Positions 7,889 to 16,671 of a DNA stretch of 60,225 nt are shown in pieces. The position numbers were made by a program, and so were the translations under genes. The notes beneath the pieces were generated by a model, which worked only from the letters and a program-made list of their open reading frames with translations, was not told the DNA's origin and searched no databases. The first letter of the stretch is position 1, and each line of letters opens with the position of its first letter. The DNA is from MED-G20 sp038108155 (GTDB lineage: Bacteria > Bacteroidota > Bacteroidia > Flavobacteriales_D > Parvicellaceae): assembly GCA_038108155.1 (NCBI GenBank), contig JAYNHP010000011.1, positions 1 through 60,225 on the forward strand, given 5' to 3'.

Positions 7889-10431
7889 AGCTTTCTATTA
7901 ACTTCTACCTCTTCGTAAGCTTCAACAACATCTCCAACTCGAATATCATTGTACTTAGCAATGTTTAGTCCACATTCATAACCATTCTTTACTTCTTGTA
8001 CATCGTCTTTGAATCTTTTCAAAGAACCCAACTCTCCTGAATAAACAACAATTCCCTCTCTGATTATTCTTACCTGATGATTTCTGTTAATTTTACCATC
8101 GGTAACGTAGCATCCTGCAATAGTTCCAAATTTAGTAATCTTAAAAGTTTCTCTTATTTCAGCGGTTCCAACAATTTGCTCTTTAAACTCTGGAGAGAGC
8201 ATTCCTTCCATCGCTTCTTTAATTTCTTCAATTGCCTTATATATTATAGAATACAGTCTGATATCTATTTCTTCTTTTTCTGCAATTTTTCTAGCGCCAG
8301 CAGATGGTCTTACTTGAAAACCTATAACAATAGCATCTGATGCTGATGCTAATAATATATCTGATTCTGTTATTTGCCCTACTGCTTTATGAATAATATT
8401 AATTTGAATAGATTCTTGAGACAATTTTAATAAAGAATCTGAAAGTGCTTCGATAGAACCATCCACATCTCCTTTTACAATTACGTTAAGTTCTTGGAAA
8501 TCTCCTAAAGCAATTCTTCTACCAATTTCATCTAAAGTGATATGCTTGGTAGTTCTAAGGCCTTGTTCTCTTTGAAGTTGCTGTCTCTTAGAAGCTATTT
8601 GCTTCATTTCCTTTTCATCTTCAAGGACATTAAAAATATCTCCAGCGCTTGCTGCACCATTCATCCCAAGAACAGAAACTGGTCTTGATGGACCTGCTGA
8701 TTCTACTGTTCTTCCGCTCTCATCATGCATGGCTTTTATCTTACCAAATTCTTTACCAGCAATTAATGTATCCCCAACTTTCATTGTCCCATACTGAACA
8801 AGAAGTGTTGTAACAAAACCTCTTCCTTTATCAAGTGAAGCCTCAATAACAGTCCCTTTTGCATTTGTATCTGGATCGGCTTTTAACTCTAACAGTTCCG
8901 ATTCTAATAAAACTTTTTCAAGTAATTCGTCTATTCCAGTGCCATTTTTCGCCGAAATTTCTTGGCATTGGTATTTACCACCCCAATCTTCCACCAAAAT
9001 ATTCATCCCAGATAATTCTTCTTTAATTTTATCTGGATTAGCTGTTGGCATATCACACTTGTTTAATGCGAAAACCATAGGAACTCCTGCAGCTTGAGAA
9101 TGATTAATTGCCTCTTTTGTTTGTGGCATTACTCTATCATCAGCAGCAATAATAATTATAGATACATCCGTCACTTGAGCTCCTCTAGCTCTCATTGCAG
9201 TAAAAGCTTCGTGTCCTGGCGTATCTAAAAAAGTGATTAATTTATTATTATGTTTTACAGAATACGCTCCTATATGTTGTGTAATCCCACCCGCTTCACC
9301 AGAAGTAACATCTGCACTTCTTATATAATCTAATAAAGATGTTTTACCATGATCTACGTGCCCCATTACAGTAACAATTGGAGGTCTTTCCTGCATATTT
9401 TCTGGATTTTGAGAATCTTGAACCACAGAAGCAGTTACATCCGCACTTACAAATTCAACAGTAAAACCAAACTCTTCTGCAACCATTGTCAAAGTTTCTG
9501 CATCCAATCTTTGGTTAATAGAGGCAAATATTCCAATAGACATTAAGGTGCCAATAACATCATTTGGAGACTTAGACATCATTGAAGCTAACTCAGAAAC
9601 AGTAACAAACTCTGTAAGTTTTAAAGTGCTTTTTTCATGCTCTGTAATTAATTCTTCTATCTCCATTTTGTCAGAAATAGCTTGTCTTTTTTCACGTCTA
9701 AGTTTTGAAGACTTTGATTTCCCTTTACTGCTTAGCCTTGCTAAAGTCTCTTTAATTTCTTTTTGTATTTCTTCTGGTGTTGGCTCCGTTTTTTGAGGTG
9801 CTCTAGGAGGTCTTTTTTGGTCTTTAAAAGCCTTTTTTCCAGCCTTCTCAACATTTACTTTTTTAATTCTTTTTCTCTTTCGCTTATTGGAATCATCTTC
9901 TTGATCGGGTTTTATTTTCTCTGGTGTTTTTGGTAAATCAATTTTACCTAAAACTGTTGGCCCAGAAAGTTTCTTAATCTCAGCTTTAATAGTTTCTGAT
10001 TTAGGAACAGATTCTTCTTTATTTGCTGTAGATTCTTCTACTTTCTCTTCTGACTCTACTTTTTCAGTAGGTTCCTCTTTAACTGCTTCAGCTGGCTTCT
10101 CTTTTGGAGAAAGATCAATTTTCCCAAGAACGGAAGGTCCGGAAAGCTTGTCTGCTTTTGCAATTATTTTTTCAACTTTCTTTTTGGGATCTTCCTTCTT
10201 TATAGAAATTACTTTTCTTTCGGACTGTTCTATAACAACATTATCGGCTTTTTCTTTTTCAAATTTTTCTTTTTGAAATTCTTGTAATAAAAGCATATAC
10301 AATTCTTCACCAATTTTAGTGTTTGGATTAGAACTGATCTCTTTATTTTGTGAATTAAGAAATTCAACGATGGTAGAAATACCAACATTCAACTCTCTTG
10401 CAACCTTACTTAGCCTTTTTAATATTGCCAT
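7885..10431 (-). CDS. infB: translation initiation factor IF-2
   Basis: GTPase that places initiator tRNA on the 30S subunit. The 848-residue protein has an N-terminal IF2_N helical motif (LSKVARELNVGISTIVEFLN), a long charged linker to about residue 250, then a second IF2_N motif and the GTPase domain. G1 is GHVDHGKTS from residue 357, followed by switch I GEAGGITQHIGAY, G3 DTPGHEAF and G4 NKCD, then domains II-IV. The linker holds two near-identical 13-residue motifs (from residues 95 and 154). It is third in rimP-nusA-infB, 25 nt after nusA. Its stop codon overlaps that of the convergent barrel gene. Confidence 0.98.
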   Translation of the reverse strand: MAILKRLSKVARELNVGISTIVEFLNSQNKEISSNPNTKIGEELYMLLLQEFQKEKFEKEKADNVVIEQSERKVISIKKEDPKKKVEKIIAKADKLSGPSVLGKIDLSPKEKPAEAVKEEPTEKVESEEKVEESTANKEESVPKSETIKAEIKKLSGPTVLGKIDLPKTPEKIKPDQEDDSNKRKRKRIKKVNVEKAGKKAFKDQKRPPRAPQKTEPTPEEIQKEIKETLARLSSKGKSKSSKLRREKRQAISDKMEIEELITEHEKSTLKLTEFVTVSELASMMSKSPNDVIGTLMSIGIFASINQRLDAETLTMVAEEFGFTVEFVSADVTASVVQDSQNPENMQERPPIVTVMGHVDHGKTSLLDYIRSADVTSGEAGGITQHIGAYSVKHNNKLITFLDTPGHEAFTAMRARGAQVTDVSIIIIAADDRVMPQTKEAINHSQAAGVPMVFALNKCDMPTANPDKIKEELSGMNILVEDWGGKYQCQEISAKNGTGIDELLEKVLLESELLELKADPDTNAKGTVIEASLDKGRGFVTTLLVQYGTMKVGDTLIAGKEFGKIKAMHDESGRTVESAGPSRPVSVLGMNGAASAGDIFNVLEDEKEMKQIASKRQQLQREQGLRTTKHITLDEIGRRIALGDFQELNVIVKGDVDGSIEALSDSLLKLSQESIQINIIHKAVGQITESDILLASASDAIVIGFQVRPSAGARKIAEKEEIDIRLYSIIYKAIEEIKEAMEGMLSPEFKEQIVGTAEIRETFKITKFGTIAGCYVTDGKINRNHQVRIIREGIVVYSGELGSLKRFKDDVQEVKNGYECGLNIAKYNDIRVGDVVEAYEEVEVNRKL

Positions 10432-10456
10432 AATATTTGTTGTTTCTAACTAGATT

Positions 10457-11695
10457 CTATTGCTCAAATTCAGAGCTTAAAATCTTAATAATTTCATCAA
10501 TTGTTTCTTCCTCTAAATCTGTTCTTTTTACTAAATCGGCTTTACCAATCTCTAAGACACTTTTAGCAGAGTCACATCCAATAGCTTTAAGTTCATCAAT
10601 AATCCAATCGTCTATTTCGTCGGTAAATTCATCTAAATCTACGTCGTCAATATCTTCAGCTCCTTCTCGATAAACATCTATCTCCAACTCTGTTAATTTT
10701 GAAGCTAATTTAATATTATGACCGCCTTTCCCAATAGCTTTTGAAACCTCATCTGGTTTTAAAAATACTTCTACTCTTGTCTGGTCGTCGTTAATTTTCA
10801 TATTGGTGATTTTGGCTGGATTTAATGCCCTTTGAATTAACAGTTGTAAATTAGTGGTCCATGGGATTACATCAATATTTTCATTTCTCAACTCTCTTAC
10901 AATACCATGAATTCTTGAACCATTCATGCCAACACAGGCTCCAACAGGGTCAATACGATCATCGTAAGACTCTACTGCCACTTTTGCTCTTTCACCAGGA
11001 TTTCTAACAATTTTTTTAATGGTTATAAGACCATCAAATACTTCTGGAACTTCTTGTTCGAATAGTCTTGCTAAAAACTCTGGAGCCGTTCTTGATAAAA
11101 TTATAACAGGATTATTATTTCTTAAATCCACTTTAGAAACCACTGCTCTTGTCGTGTCCCCTTTTCTGAAATAATCTGATGGAATCTGTTCTGTTTTAGG
11201 CAAAATTAACTCATTGCCGTCATCGTCTAAAATTAGAATTTCTCTTTTCCATATTTGGTATACTTCTCCGTTAACAATATCTCCAACTCTTTCTTTGTAT
11301 TTTTGGTAAATGCTGTCTTTTTCTAATTCCAAAACTTTAGATGCTAAATTTTGTCGTAGTGATAAAATATTTCTTCGACCAAAATCTTCAACCTTTACTT
11401 CTTGTGAAACATCTTCTCCAATTTCAAAATCTGGTTCAATTTTCAAAGCCTCAGAGTATTTTATTTGAGTCCCTTCATCTTCAAAGTCCTCGTCTTTGAC
11501 TATTTCTCTATTTAGCCATATCTCTAAATCACCTTTGTCAGGGTTAATAATTACGTCTACGTTGTCATCTGAACCATATTTTCTTTTTAAAGTAGCTCGA
11601 AAAACATCTTCTACTATTCTCATCATTGTGACTCTGTCAATATTCTTTAGTTCTTTGAACTCTGAAAATGAGTCTATTAATTCTATTGCATTCAT
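10457..11695 (-). CDS. nusA: transcription termination/antitermination factor NusA
   Basis: RNA polymerase-binding factor that modulates pausing, intrinsic termination and antitermination. The 412-residue protein has the NusA N-terminal domain (about 1-125), an S1 domain (about 130-200, GDIVNGEVYQIW) and two KH domains (around DPVGACVGMNGSRI and the GKGGHNIKLASKL motif). It ends in a short acidic helical region instead of the long acidic repeats of E. coli, which is the usual Bacteroidota length. It sits 9 nt after rimP. Because it acts on terminators, the terminator-like hairpin in this operon's own leader (12190-12213) is notable. Confidence 0.97.
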   Translation of the reverse strand: MNAIELIDSFSEFKELKNIDRVTMMRIVEDVFRATLKRKYGSDDNVDVIINPDKGDLEIWLNREIVKDEDFEDEGTQIKYSEALKIEPDFEIGEDVSQEVKVEDFGRRNILSLRQNLASKVLELEKDSIYQKYKERVGDIVNGEVYQIWKREILILDDDGNELILPKTEQIPSDYFRKGDTTRAVVSKVDLRNNNPVIILSRTAPEFLARLFEQEVPEVFDGLITIKKIVRNPGERAKVAVESYDDRIDPVGACVGMNGSRIHGIVRELRNENIDVIPWTTNLQLLIQRALNPAKITNMKINDDQTRVEVFLKPDEVSKAIGKGGHNIKLASKLTELEIDVYREGAEDIDDVDLDEFTDEIDDWIIDELKAIGCDSAKSVLEIGKADLVKRTDLEEETIDEIIKILSSEFEQ

Positions 11696-11704
11696 TTTTT
11701 TTAA

Positions 11705-12178
11705 TTAAAAGGATATAATTAATTTAGTTTCTCTTACCTCACTCATCGATATTTGATGAATAGTTTCCACTTGTTGTTTTTTTTTAGTTAACTTATTTTT
11801 TTCTGTTTTAATCTCCTTAATAGAAATTTCTTTTAGATCTGCTTTTATTAATTCTCCTGAAAAAATTTCTTCACTAAAGGTAGTAACCGTTACGTTTCGT
11901 CCAACATTTTTCAAGTATTGCTGATAAACCATAAATGGTTGGTCTAATCCTGGGGAAGAAACTTGTAATTCAAAATCTTCTTGGTCTCTATCTAAATTAT
12001 GTTCTATATTTCTACTTACACTAACACAATCTTTGACACTGACTCCTCCATGTAAATTATCCATTTTAACCTTTATAGCATTTTTAGAAGAAATATTAAC
12101 GTCCACTAAATAGTTTCCATTGTCTAGTTCGTTAATTCTTTCTTGTGCTAATCGAATAATTTCTTTTTTTGCAATCAT
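11705..12178 (-). CDS. rimP: ribosome maturation factor RimP
   Basis: Small-subunit assembly factor, 157 residues, first gene of the rimP-nusA-infB operon, which is conserved across bacteria. The DUF150 core is visible: an N-terminal alpha/beta domain with LVDVNISSKNAIKVKMD, the conserved VSVKDCVSVSRNIEHNL, and FELQVSSPGLDQPF (the SPGLD motif). The start is the ATG at 12178. A 10-bp hairpin with a GAAA loop and seven U ends 6 nt upstream of that ATG in the sense direction, which is unusual for the leader of a first gene. Confidence 0.95.
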   Translation of the reverse strand: MIAKKEIIRLAQERINELDNGNYLVDVNISSKNAIKVKMDNLHGGVSVKDCVSVSRNIEHNLDRDQEDFELQVSSPGLDQPFMVYQQYLKNVGRNVTVTTFSEEIFSGELIKADLKEISIKEIKTEKNKLTKKKQQVETIHQISMSEVRETKLIISF

Positions 12179-12189
12179 AATGAGAAAAA

Positions 12190-12213
12190 AAGAGGGGACT
12201 TTCGTCCCCTCTT
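12190..12213 (-). terminator. terminator-like hairpin in the rimP leader
   Basis: Read on the minus strand, a perfect 10-bp stem (AAGAGGGGAC pairing with GTCCCCTCTT) closes a GAAA tetraloop and runs into seven U (12191-12185), then CTCATT and the rimP ATG. This is a textbook intrinsic terminator in the sense orientation. On the plus strand no T tract follows, so it is not a terminator for a plus transcript. Nothing is encoded upstream on the minus strand up to the divergent dprA start, so it should act inside the operon's own leader, as an attenuator, pause site or mRNA end structure. Confidence 0.8.
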
Positions 12214-12240
12214 ACTTAATACTATCTTTCTATTTCAATG

Positions 12241-12271
12241 TAAAAGTAAGATAAAATAAAAACCCTTACAA
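12241..12271 (-). promoter_or_regulatory. predicted promoter for rimP-nusA-infB
   Basis: On the minus strand TTG (12271-12269) is followed after 20 nt by TACTTTTA (12248-12241), a 7-of-8 match to the Bacteroidota -7 element TAnnTTTG. The expected start of transcription is near 12234, giving a leader of about 55 nt that contains the hairpin at 12190-12213. Predicted from consensus only. Confidence 0.4.
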
Positions 12272-12318
12272 GTAAAACGTAAAAAAACTATGTTCTTGAG
12301 TATTTTATTTATTGATTA

Positions 12319-13407
12319 ATGATTGACACAGTAATATTTTCATTGATAAAAGGATTGCCATTTAGTATTAAAAAAAAGCTAATTGAAGATTTTAAATGCC
12401 CTAAAGAAGCAATAGATAATTTAAAGATAAGTTTAAAAGGAGTTAATAATAAAACTGGATTAAAAATATTAAACCAAATTAATTCAACTTCTTTATTAGA
12501 AAAAGCAGAAAAAATCATTCAAGAATGTAAGGAAAGTAAAATCCAAATTGTTCCTTATTGGCATGATTTTTACCCAAAAAATCTCATACAATGTACAGAT
12601 GCACCATTTTTAATTTATACTAAAGGAAAGCAAAACCCTAATGAGCGAAATTTAATATCTATTGTGGGAACTAGAAATTGTACCGATTATGGATTAAAGG
12701 AGGTTAAAAGAATAATAAAGTACTTAAAGCCATATCCAATTGGAATTGTTAGTGGGTTAGCCTATGGAATTGATATAAATACACATAGAACAGCAAACGA
12801 ATTTAATTTAGTAAACCATGCAGTTCTTGGAAGTGGAATTAACAAAATATATCCAAAAAAGCATTTGGAAGACAGTCAAAAAATAAAAGAAAATGGAATG
12901 CTTATTTCCGAGTATTCGCCTAACGAGGGACCAAGAGCTTATCATTTTCCAAGAAGAAATAGAATTATTGCGGGAATGAGTAAGTGCACTATAGTAATAG
13001 AGTCAAAAAAAACTGGGGGTGCTATGATAACAGCAAGACTAGCAAATGACTATAACCGAGATGTTTTTGCTATACCAGGGAACAATCAAAAAGAATACTC
13101 ATCCGGATCGAATTTATTAATTCAAAGACATCAAGCAACGATTTTAAATGATCCAGAACAAATTACTGAGTATTTAAATCTTAAAAAGGTAGAACTTAAA
13201 ACTACCTTGAAACACAATAATATCAAGCTTTCTAAGGAAGAGAAATTGGTTTTAAATATTATTTCGAAAAATAAAAAAATGTCGATTAATGAAATTCAAT
13301 TACAAAGTAGTTTAAAAACTTCTTTTCTAAATTTTGTTTTAACAAATCTTGAAATAAAACAATTTATAGAACCAAAAATTGGCAATTTTTACAAAATTAA
13401 ATTCTAA
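12319..13407 (+). CDS. dprA: DNA-processing protein DprA
   Basis: Loads RecA onto incoming single-stranded DNA during natural transformation. The 362-residue protein has an N-terminal helical (SAM-like) region and a Rossmann-fold DprA domain: ISIVGTRNCTDYGLKEV near residue 115, GIVSGLAYGIDINTH, YHFPRRNRIIAGMS and TGGAMITARLANDY. A C-terminal winged-helix (about 295-362) completes the usual three-part structure. It is divergent from rimP across a 140-bp intergenic region and is followed 30 nt later by an ABC permease gene. No other competence gene is in the window. Confidence 0.95.
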   Translation: MIDTVIFSLIKGLPFSIKKKLIEDFKCPKEAIDNLKISLKGVNNKTGLKILNQINSTSLLEKAEKIIQECKESKIQIVPYWHDFYPKNLIQCTDAPFLIYTKGKQNPNERNLISIVGTRNCTDYGLKEVKRIIKYLKPYPIGIVSGLAYGIDINTHRTANEFNLVNHAVLGSGINKIYPKKHLEDSQKIKENGMLISEYSPNEGPRAYHFPRRNRIIAGMSKCTIVIESKKTGGAMITARLANDYNRDVFAIPGNNQKEYSSGSNLLIQRHQATILNDPEQITEYLNLKKVELKTTLKHNNIKLSKEEKLVLNIISKNKKMSINEIQLQSSLKTSFLNFVLTNLEIKQFIEPKIGNFYKIKF

Positions 13408-13437
13408 AACTATATTGTTATTGTTAGCTTAGTAACA

Positions 13438-14649
13438 ATGAACGTTTCCAACTTTATTTCTAAAAGATATTTGTTTGCTAAGAAATCTAGGAATATTATT
13501 AATCTTATTTCACTTATATCTTTATTTGGATTGTTGGTAAGTGCTGCATCCTTAGTAGTTATTTTAAGTGGATTTAATGGAATACAAAAATATGTTGAAG
13601 ATGTATATGGAAAATTTTCAGCTTCATTATATATATATCCTAAAACTGGAAAGTTTATCCAAGAGAGTGATTCAATATTTTCAAAATTAGAACTTAATAA
13701 TAAGGTAGAATATTACAGTAAAATAATTGAAGAAACTGCAATGTTGAAATTTGAAAATAAATGGGTTACAGCCAAAGTTAGAGGTATAGATACTACCACT
13801 TACAGTAAATTAAATTGGAGTTCTAATTTAATTGAAGGCGATGGAAAGCTATACATAGAAAATTACCCAAAAATACTTTTGGGATATGGAATCCAAAATG
13901 AATTACAAATCCCATACAATGAAAATATTAATAACGAAATTAAAATTTTTAGCATTTCTAATAAAAAACAACTCTCTATTCAAAACCAAAGCTTATTAAA
14001 GAAAAATAATTTGATTTTTGGTGGCGTATACACAATAAACCCTGAACTAGACTTTTCCTCTGCAATGGTAGATTATAATACTGCTAATTTGATTTTTGAG
14101 AGACAAAACGGAGCTAATTATATTGAAGTTTTTTTGAAAGATAATGAAGAAATTTTTTCTGCTAAAAAACTCTTAACAACCCAGAATCCAGATTATATTT
14201 TTAAAACTCACAAAGAAAATAACCAACTTATTTATGCAGCCAGTGATGCTGAAAAATGGATAGTATTAGCAGTTCTAATTTTTGTCTTAATACTTTCCTC
14301 GTTTACAGTAGTTGCTTCAATAACTATGTTAATAATTGACAAGAAAAAAGATATTAAGAGCTTAATAGCATTGGGGTGTGATACAAAAACTATTAAAAAC
14401 ATATTCTTTAAAGAAGGATTAATGATAAGTTATCTTGGTAGTCTAAGCGGATTGATTATTGGAACCATTATATGTTTGATACAAATGAAATTTCATTTTT
14501 TAAAATTAGAAAATGCAGCAATTGAATATTGGCCTGTATTGATAAAATTTCAAGATATATTATTATTACTAGCAATACTTTTTGTCACTGGATTTGTCTC
14601 TGCATATCTTCCTGGAAAAATTCTAGTTAATAAATTATTAAGAAGTTAA
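13438..14649 (+). CDS. LolC/LolE-type ABC transporter permease
   Basis: 403-residue inner-membrane permease of the FtsX/MacB_PCD superfamily. One N-terminal helix (about 25-47, ending in VVILSGFNG) is followed by a large periplasmic domain (about 50-275) and three C-terminal helices (about 276-300, 325-350, 375-395). The N-terminal FISKRYLFAKKSRNIINLIS and the VILSGFNG region are typical of LolC/E, which extract lipoproteins for delivery to the outer membrane. The matching LolD ATPase is not next to it. Its stop codon shares TTAA (14646-14649) with the convergent CNNM gene. Confidence 0.85.
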   Translation: MNVSNFISKRYLFAKKSRNIINLISLISLFGLLVSAASLVVILSGFNGIQKYVEDVYGKFSASLYIYPKTGKFIQESDSIFSKLELNNKVEYYSKIIEETAMLKFENKWVTAKVRGIDTTTYSKLNWSSNLIEGDGKLYIENYPKILLGYGIQNELQIPYNENINNEIKIFSISNKKQLSIQNQSLLKKNNLIFGGVYTINPELDFSSAMVDYNTANLIFERQNGANYIEVFLKDNEEIFSAKKLLTTQNPDYIFKTHKENNQLIYAASDAEKWIVLAVLIFVLILSSFTVVASITMLIIDKKKDIKSLIALGCDTKTIKNIFFKEGLMISYLGSLSGLIIGTIICLIQMKFHFLKLENAAIEYWPVLIKFQDILLLLAILFVTGFVSAYLPGKILVNKLLRS

Positions 14650-15911
14650 TCTTCTTGAATTACTTTTAACTGAACCTTGCTGATTTTTGTTTCGTCCACT
14701 TCTAAAACCTTAAGTTCGTAGTTTTCAATATTGAAAATTGCCCCTTTTTCAGGAATTGTTTCCGCATAAGAAACAATCATTCCAGATAATGTTTCATATC
14801 CCTCTTTAACCGGAAGTTTTAATCTATATTTTTCATTAATGAAATCAATCTCTAATCTAGCTGAAAACAAATAAGTCTCTTTATCAATTAAATGGTGGTC
14901 AAGTTCTTCTTGATCGTGCTCATCGTCAATTTCTCCAAAAATTTCTTCCATTATATCTTCCATAGTCAAAATGCCAGATGTGCCACCATATTCGTCAACT
15001 ACTACCGAAACACTTCGTTTTTTGTCAATAAAATCTTCTAATAATTTTATGCCAGACATAGACTCAGGAACTATAGAAACAGGTATCAACATAGATTTTA
15101 TACTGACTGGCATTTTAAATTGTTCTGTACTGTGCACATAGCCTATTATATTATCAATATTGTCTTTGTAAATAATAATTCTTGAGTAGCCTGAATCAAT
15201 AAATAGTTGTTTCAAGTCTTTCAAGTTGTCATTAATTTCTAAAGCTACTATCTCATTCCTTGGGACCATACAATCTCTAGCAATAACTTCTGAAAAACTT
15301 AAAGCATTATGGAAAATCTTAACATCGTGCTCCATTTCTTCCCCACCGTTTAAATCTTCCTTAAGCTCATTTATATAAAGGTCTAAATCTGTTTTTTTGA
15401 AGCTTACTTTGTCTTGTTGTTCGCGATTGCCAAAAATTTTCAAAACAAAATTACTTAGTAATACAACAAAAGCAGTAATTGGCCATAACAACACATAAAA
15501 TACAAATAATACTAAGCTAAAAAAACGTAGGGTTGCATTAGGGTTTAATCTAAATATAGCCTTTGGTAAAAACTCCGCAAATAACAATATGAAAAATGTA
15601 GAAAATAAAGTTTGTATTAAAAGAACAATTGTTTGATTAAAATTGAATGTCAATAAGTAAGGCTCTATTAACTGGGTAATATATAAGGTATAAATAACCA
15701 ATGCAACGTTATTCCCAATAAGCATTGCAGCAATAAACCATGCAGGCTTTCCATTGAAAAAAGAAAGAATTTTTGCGCTAAACTCTCCTTTTTTATTGTC
15801 TAATTCAATCTTAATCTTACTTGAAGATATAAATGCAATTTCCATCCCCGAAAAAAAAGCGGAAAATAAAAGAGATATAACTGTAATTACGAATATAGAA
15901 ATAGCTGACAT
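14646..15911 (-). CDS. CNNM/CorC family membrane protein (hemolysin-C/GldE-like)
   Basis: 421 residues. The N-terminal CNNM (DUF21) membrane domain has about four hydrophobic segments (8-30, 58-80, 92-112, 130-155). It is followed by a pair of CBS domains (about 205-330, including ARDCMVPRNEIVAL and VVVDEYGGTSGILTMEDIMEEIFG) and a C-terminal CorC_HlyC domain. The family is linked to Mg2+/Co2+ export or regulation, and the gliding protein GldE belongs to it. Position downstream of lptC suggests the general hemolysin-family paralogue rather than GldE, so no symbol is given. Its ATG overlaps the stop codon of the upstream small gene by 1 nt. Confidence 0.85.
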   Translation of the reverse strand: MSAISIFVITVISLLFSAFFSGMEIAFISSSKIKIELDNKKGEFSAKILSFFNGKPAWFIAAMLIGNNVALVIYTLYITQLIEPYLLTFNFNQTIVLLIQTLFSTFFILLFAEFLPKAIFRLNPNATLRFFSLVLFVFYVLLWPITAFVVLLSNFVLKIFGNREQQDKVSFKKTDLDLYINELKEDLNGGEEMEHDVKIFHNALSFSEVIARDCMVPRNEIVALEINDNLKDLKQLFIDSGYSRIIIYKDNIDNIIGYVHSTEQFKMPVSIKSMLIPVSIVPESMSGIKLLEDFIDKKRSVSVVVDEYGGTSGILTMEDIMEEIFGEIDDEHDQEELDHHLIDKETYLFSARLEIDFINEKYRLKLPVKEGYETLSGMIVSYAETIPEKGAIFNIENYELKVLEVDETKISKVQLKVIQED

Positions 15912-16114
15912 TATTGTTTTTTATTTCCCAATCTATTACTTAACCCTCTTCTTATTAAATATATTCCCCAAGACATTACAGTCAAAAGATAATAAGCCTT
16001 ATTGTTAGCAAAATCGTCTACAAAAGAAAAATAGATAGCAGAAATAGTTGAAATAATTGATATTACTAACCAAATTTTTTCAGAACGTTTATTCCATTTC
16101 TTTAAACTCTCCAT
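15911..16114 (-). CDS. small two-helix membrane protein, unknown function
   Basis: 67 residues with a basic start (MESLKKWNKRSEKIW), two hydrophobic stretches (about 14-30 and 41-55) and a basic tail (RRGLSNRLGNKKQ). It overlaps lptC upstream and the CNNM gene downstream by 1 nt each, and this start-stop coupling on both sides argues that it is a translated gene and not a chance frame. I recognise no family. The location suggests a role in the inner membrane alongside envelope biogenesis proteins, but nothing in the sequence shows it. Confidence 0.7.
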   Translation of the reverse strand: MESLKKWNKRSEKIWLVISIISTISAIYFSFVDDFANNKAYYLLTVMSWGIYLIRRGLSNRLGNKKQ

Positions 16115-16671
16115 TACTGTAAATCATAATTAACATGGCTTTCAGAAACATCAGAAAGCTGAAAAAAAGTGAAGTTACTATTGGCCTTCAATTTTGTGCC
16201 TTTGATTTTTCCTTCACTATTTGAAAAGGTAACTAATTTTTCAGAATACACACTGTCTTTAGCAAAATCAATTTCCAACTCTTCTGCAAATAAGGTATCC
16301 AAATTTCGATTATTAAACACCACATTTTCTCGGACAAAAAGCTGTTGTTTATTAGAAAATAACTTGCCATAGTCAGCTACTAGAACTGATTCCTCTTTCA
16401 TAAGAGAATCATAAAAAATTAACTCTAATCCTTCAGGACATTCCATTATTAATTGTTCTTGATCTGCCATTAACTTAATAAGTTTTGGCGCTTTAAGCAA
16501 GAGCTTAGATTTCCCAAGATCAGAAAAGTTCAAAGTAACACCAGTAGAAGTCTCTAGAGATTGGTGTTCATTACTAGAATATTTTAAACCTTTGATTTTG
16601 TTGTTTTCAACACAAGAAATTAAAATCCCGATTAAAACCAGAGATAAATTCAATACAAATCGAATTTTCAA
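16114..16671 (-). CDS. lptC: LPS export protein LptC (putative lipoprotein)
   Basis: 185 residues. The N-terminus is a hydrophobic segment ending in GILISCVEN, a plausible lipobox with Cys20. The rest is beta-rich, with LptC-type repeats such as VLVADYGKLFSNKQQLFVRENVVF and a late SNSEGKIKGTKLKANSNF. LptC joins the inner-membrane LPS transporter to the periplasmic bridge. Bacteroidota LptC proteins are divergent, and context helps here: the order coaX, outer-membrane protein, TPR protein, lptC is common in Flavobacteriia. It overlaps the TPR gene by 4 nt. Confidence 0.8.
   Translation of the reverse strand: MKIRFVLNLSLVLIGILISCVENNKIKGLKYSSNEHQSLETSTGVTLNFSDLGKSKLLLKAPKLIKLMADQEQLIMECPEGLELIFYDSLMKEESVLVADYGKLFSNKQQLFVRENVVFNNRNLDTLFAEELEIDFAKDSVYSEKLVTFSNSEGKIKGTKLKANSNFTFFQLSDVSESHVNYDLQ

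Noticed and set aside
9548..9796. Plus-strand frame antisense to infB
   Set aside because: A Ser/Leu-rich shadow of the IF-2 linker and N-terminal region, with no family features.
14646..15911. Calling the CNNM/CorC protein GldE
   Set aside because: It shares the domain layout, but gldE usually sits with ssb/mutY or gldD. The lptC neighbourhood fits the general hemolysin-family paralogue better.
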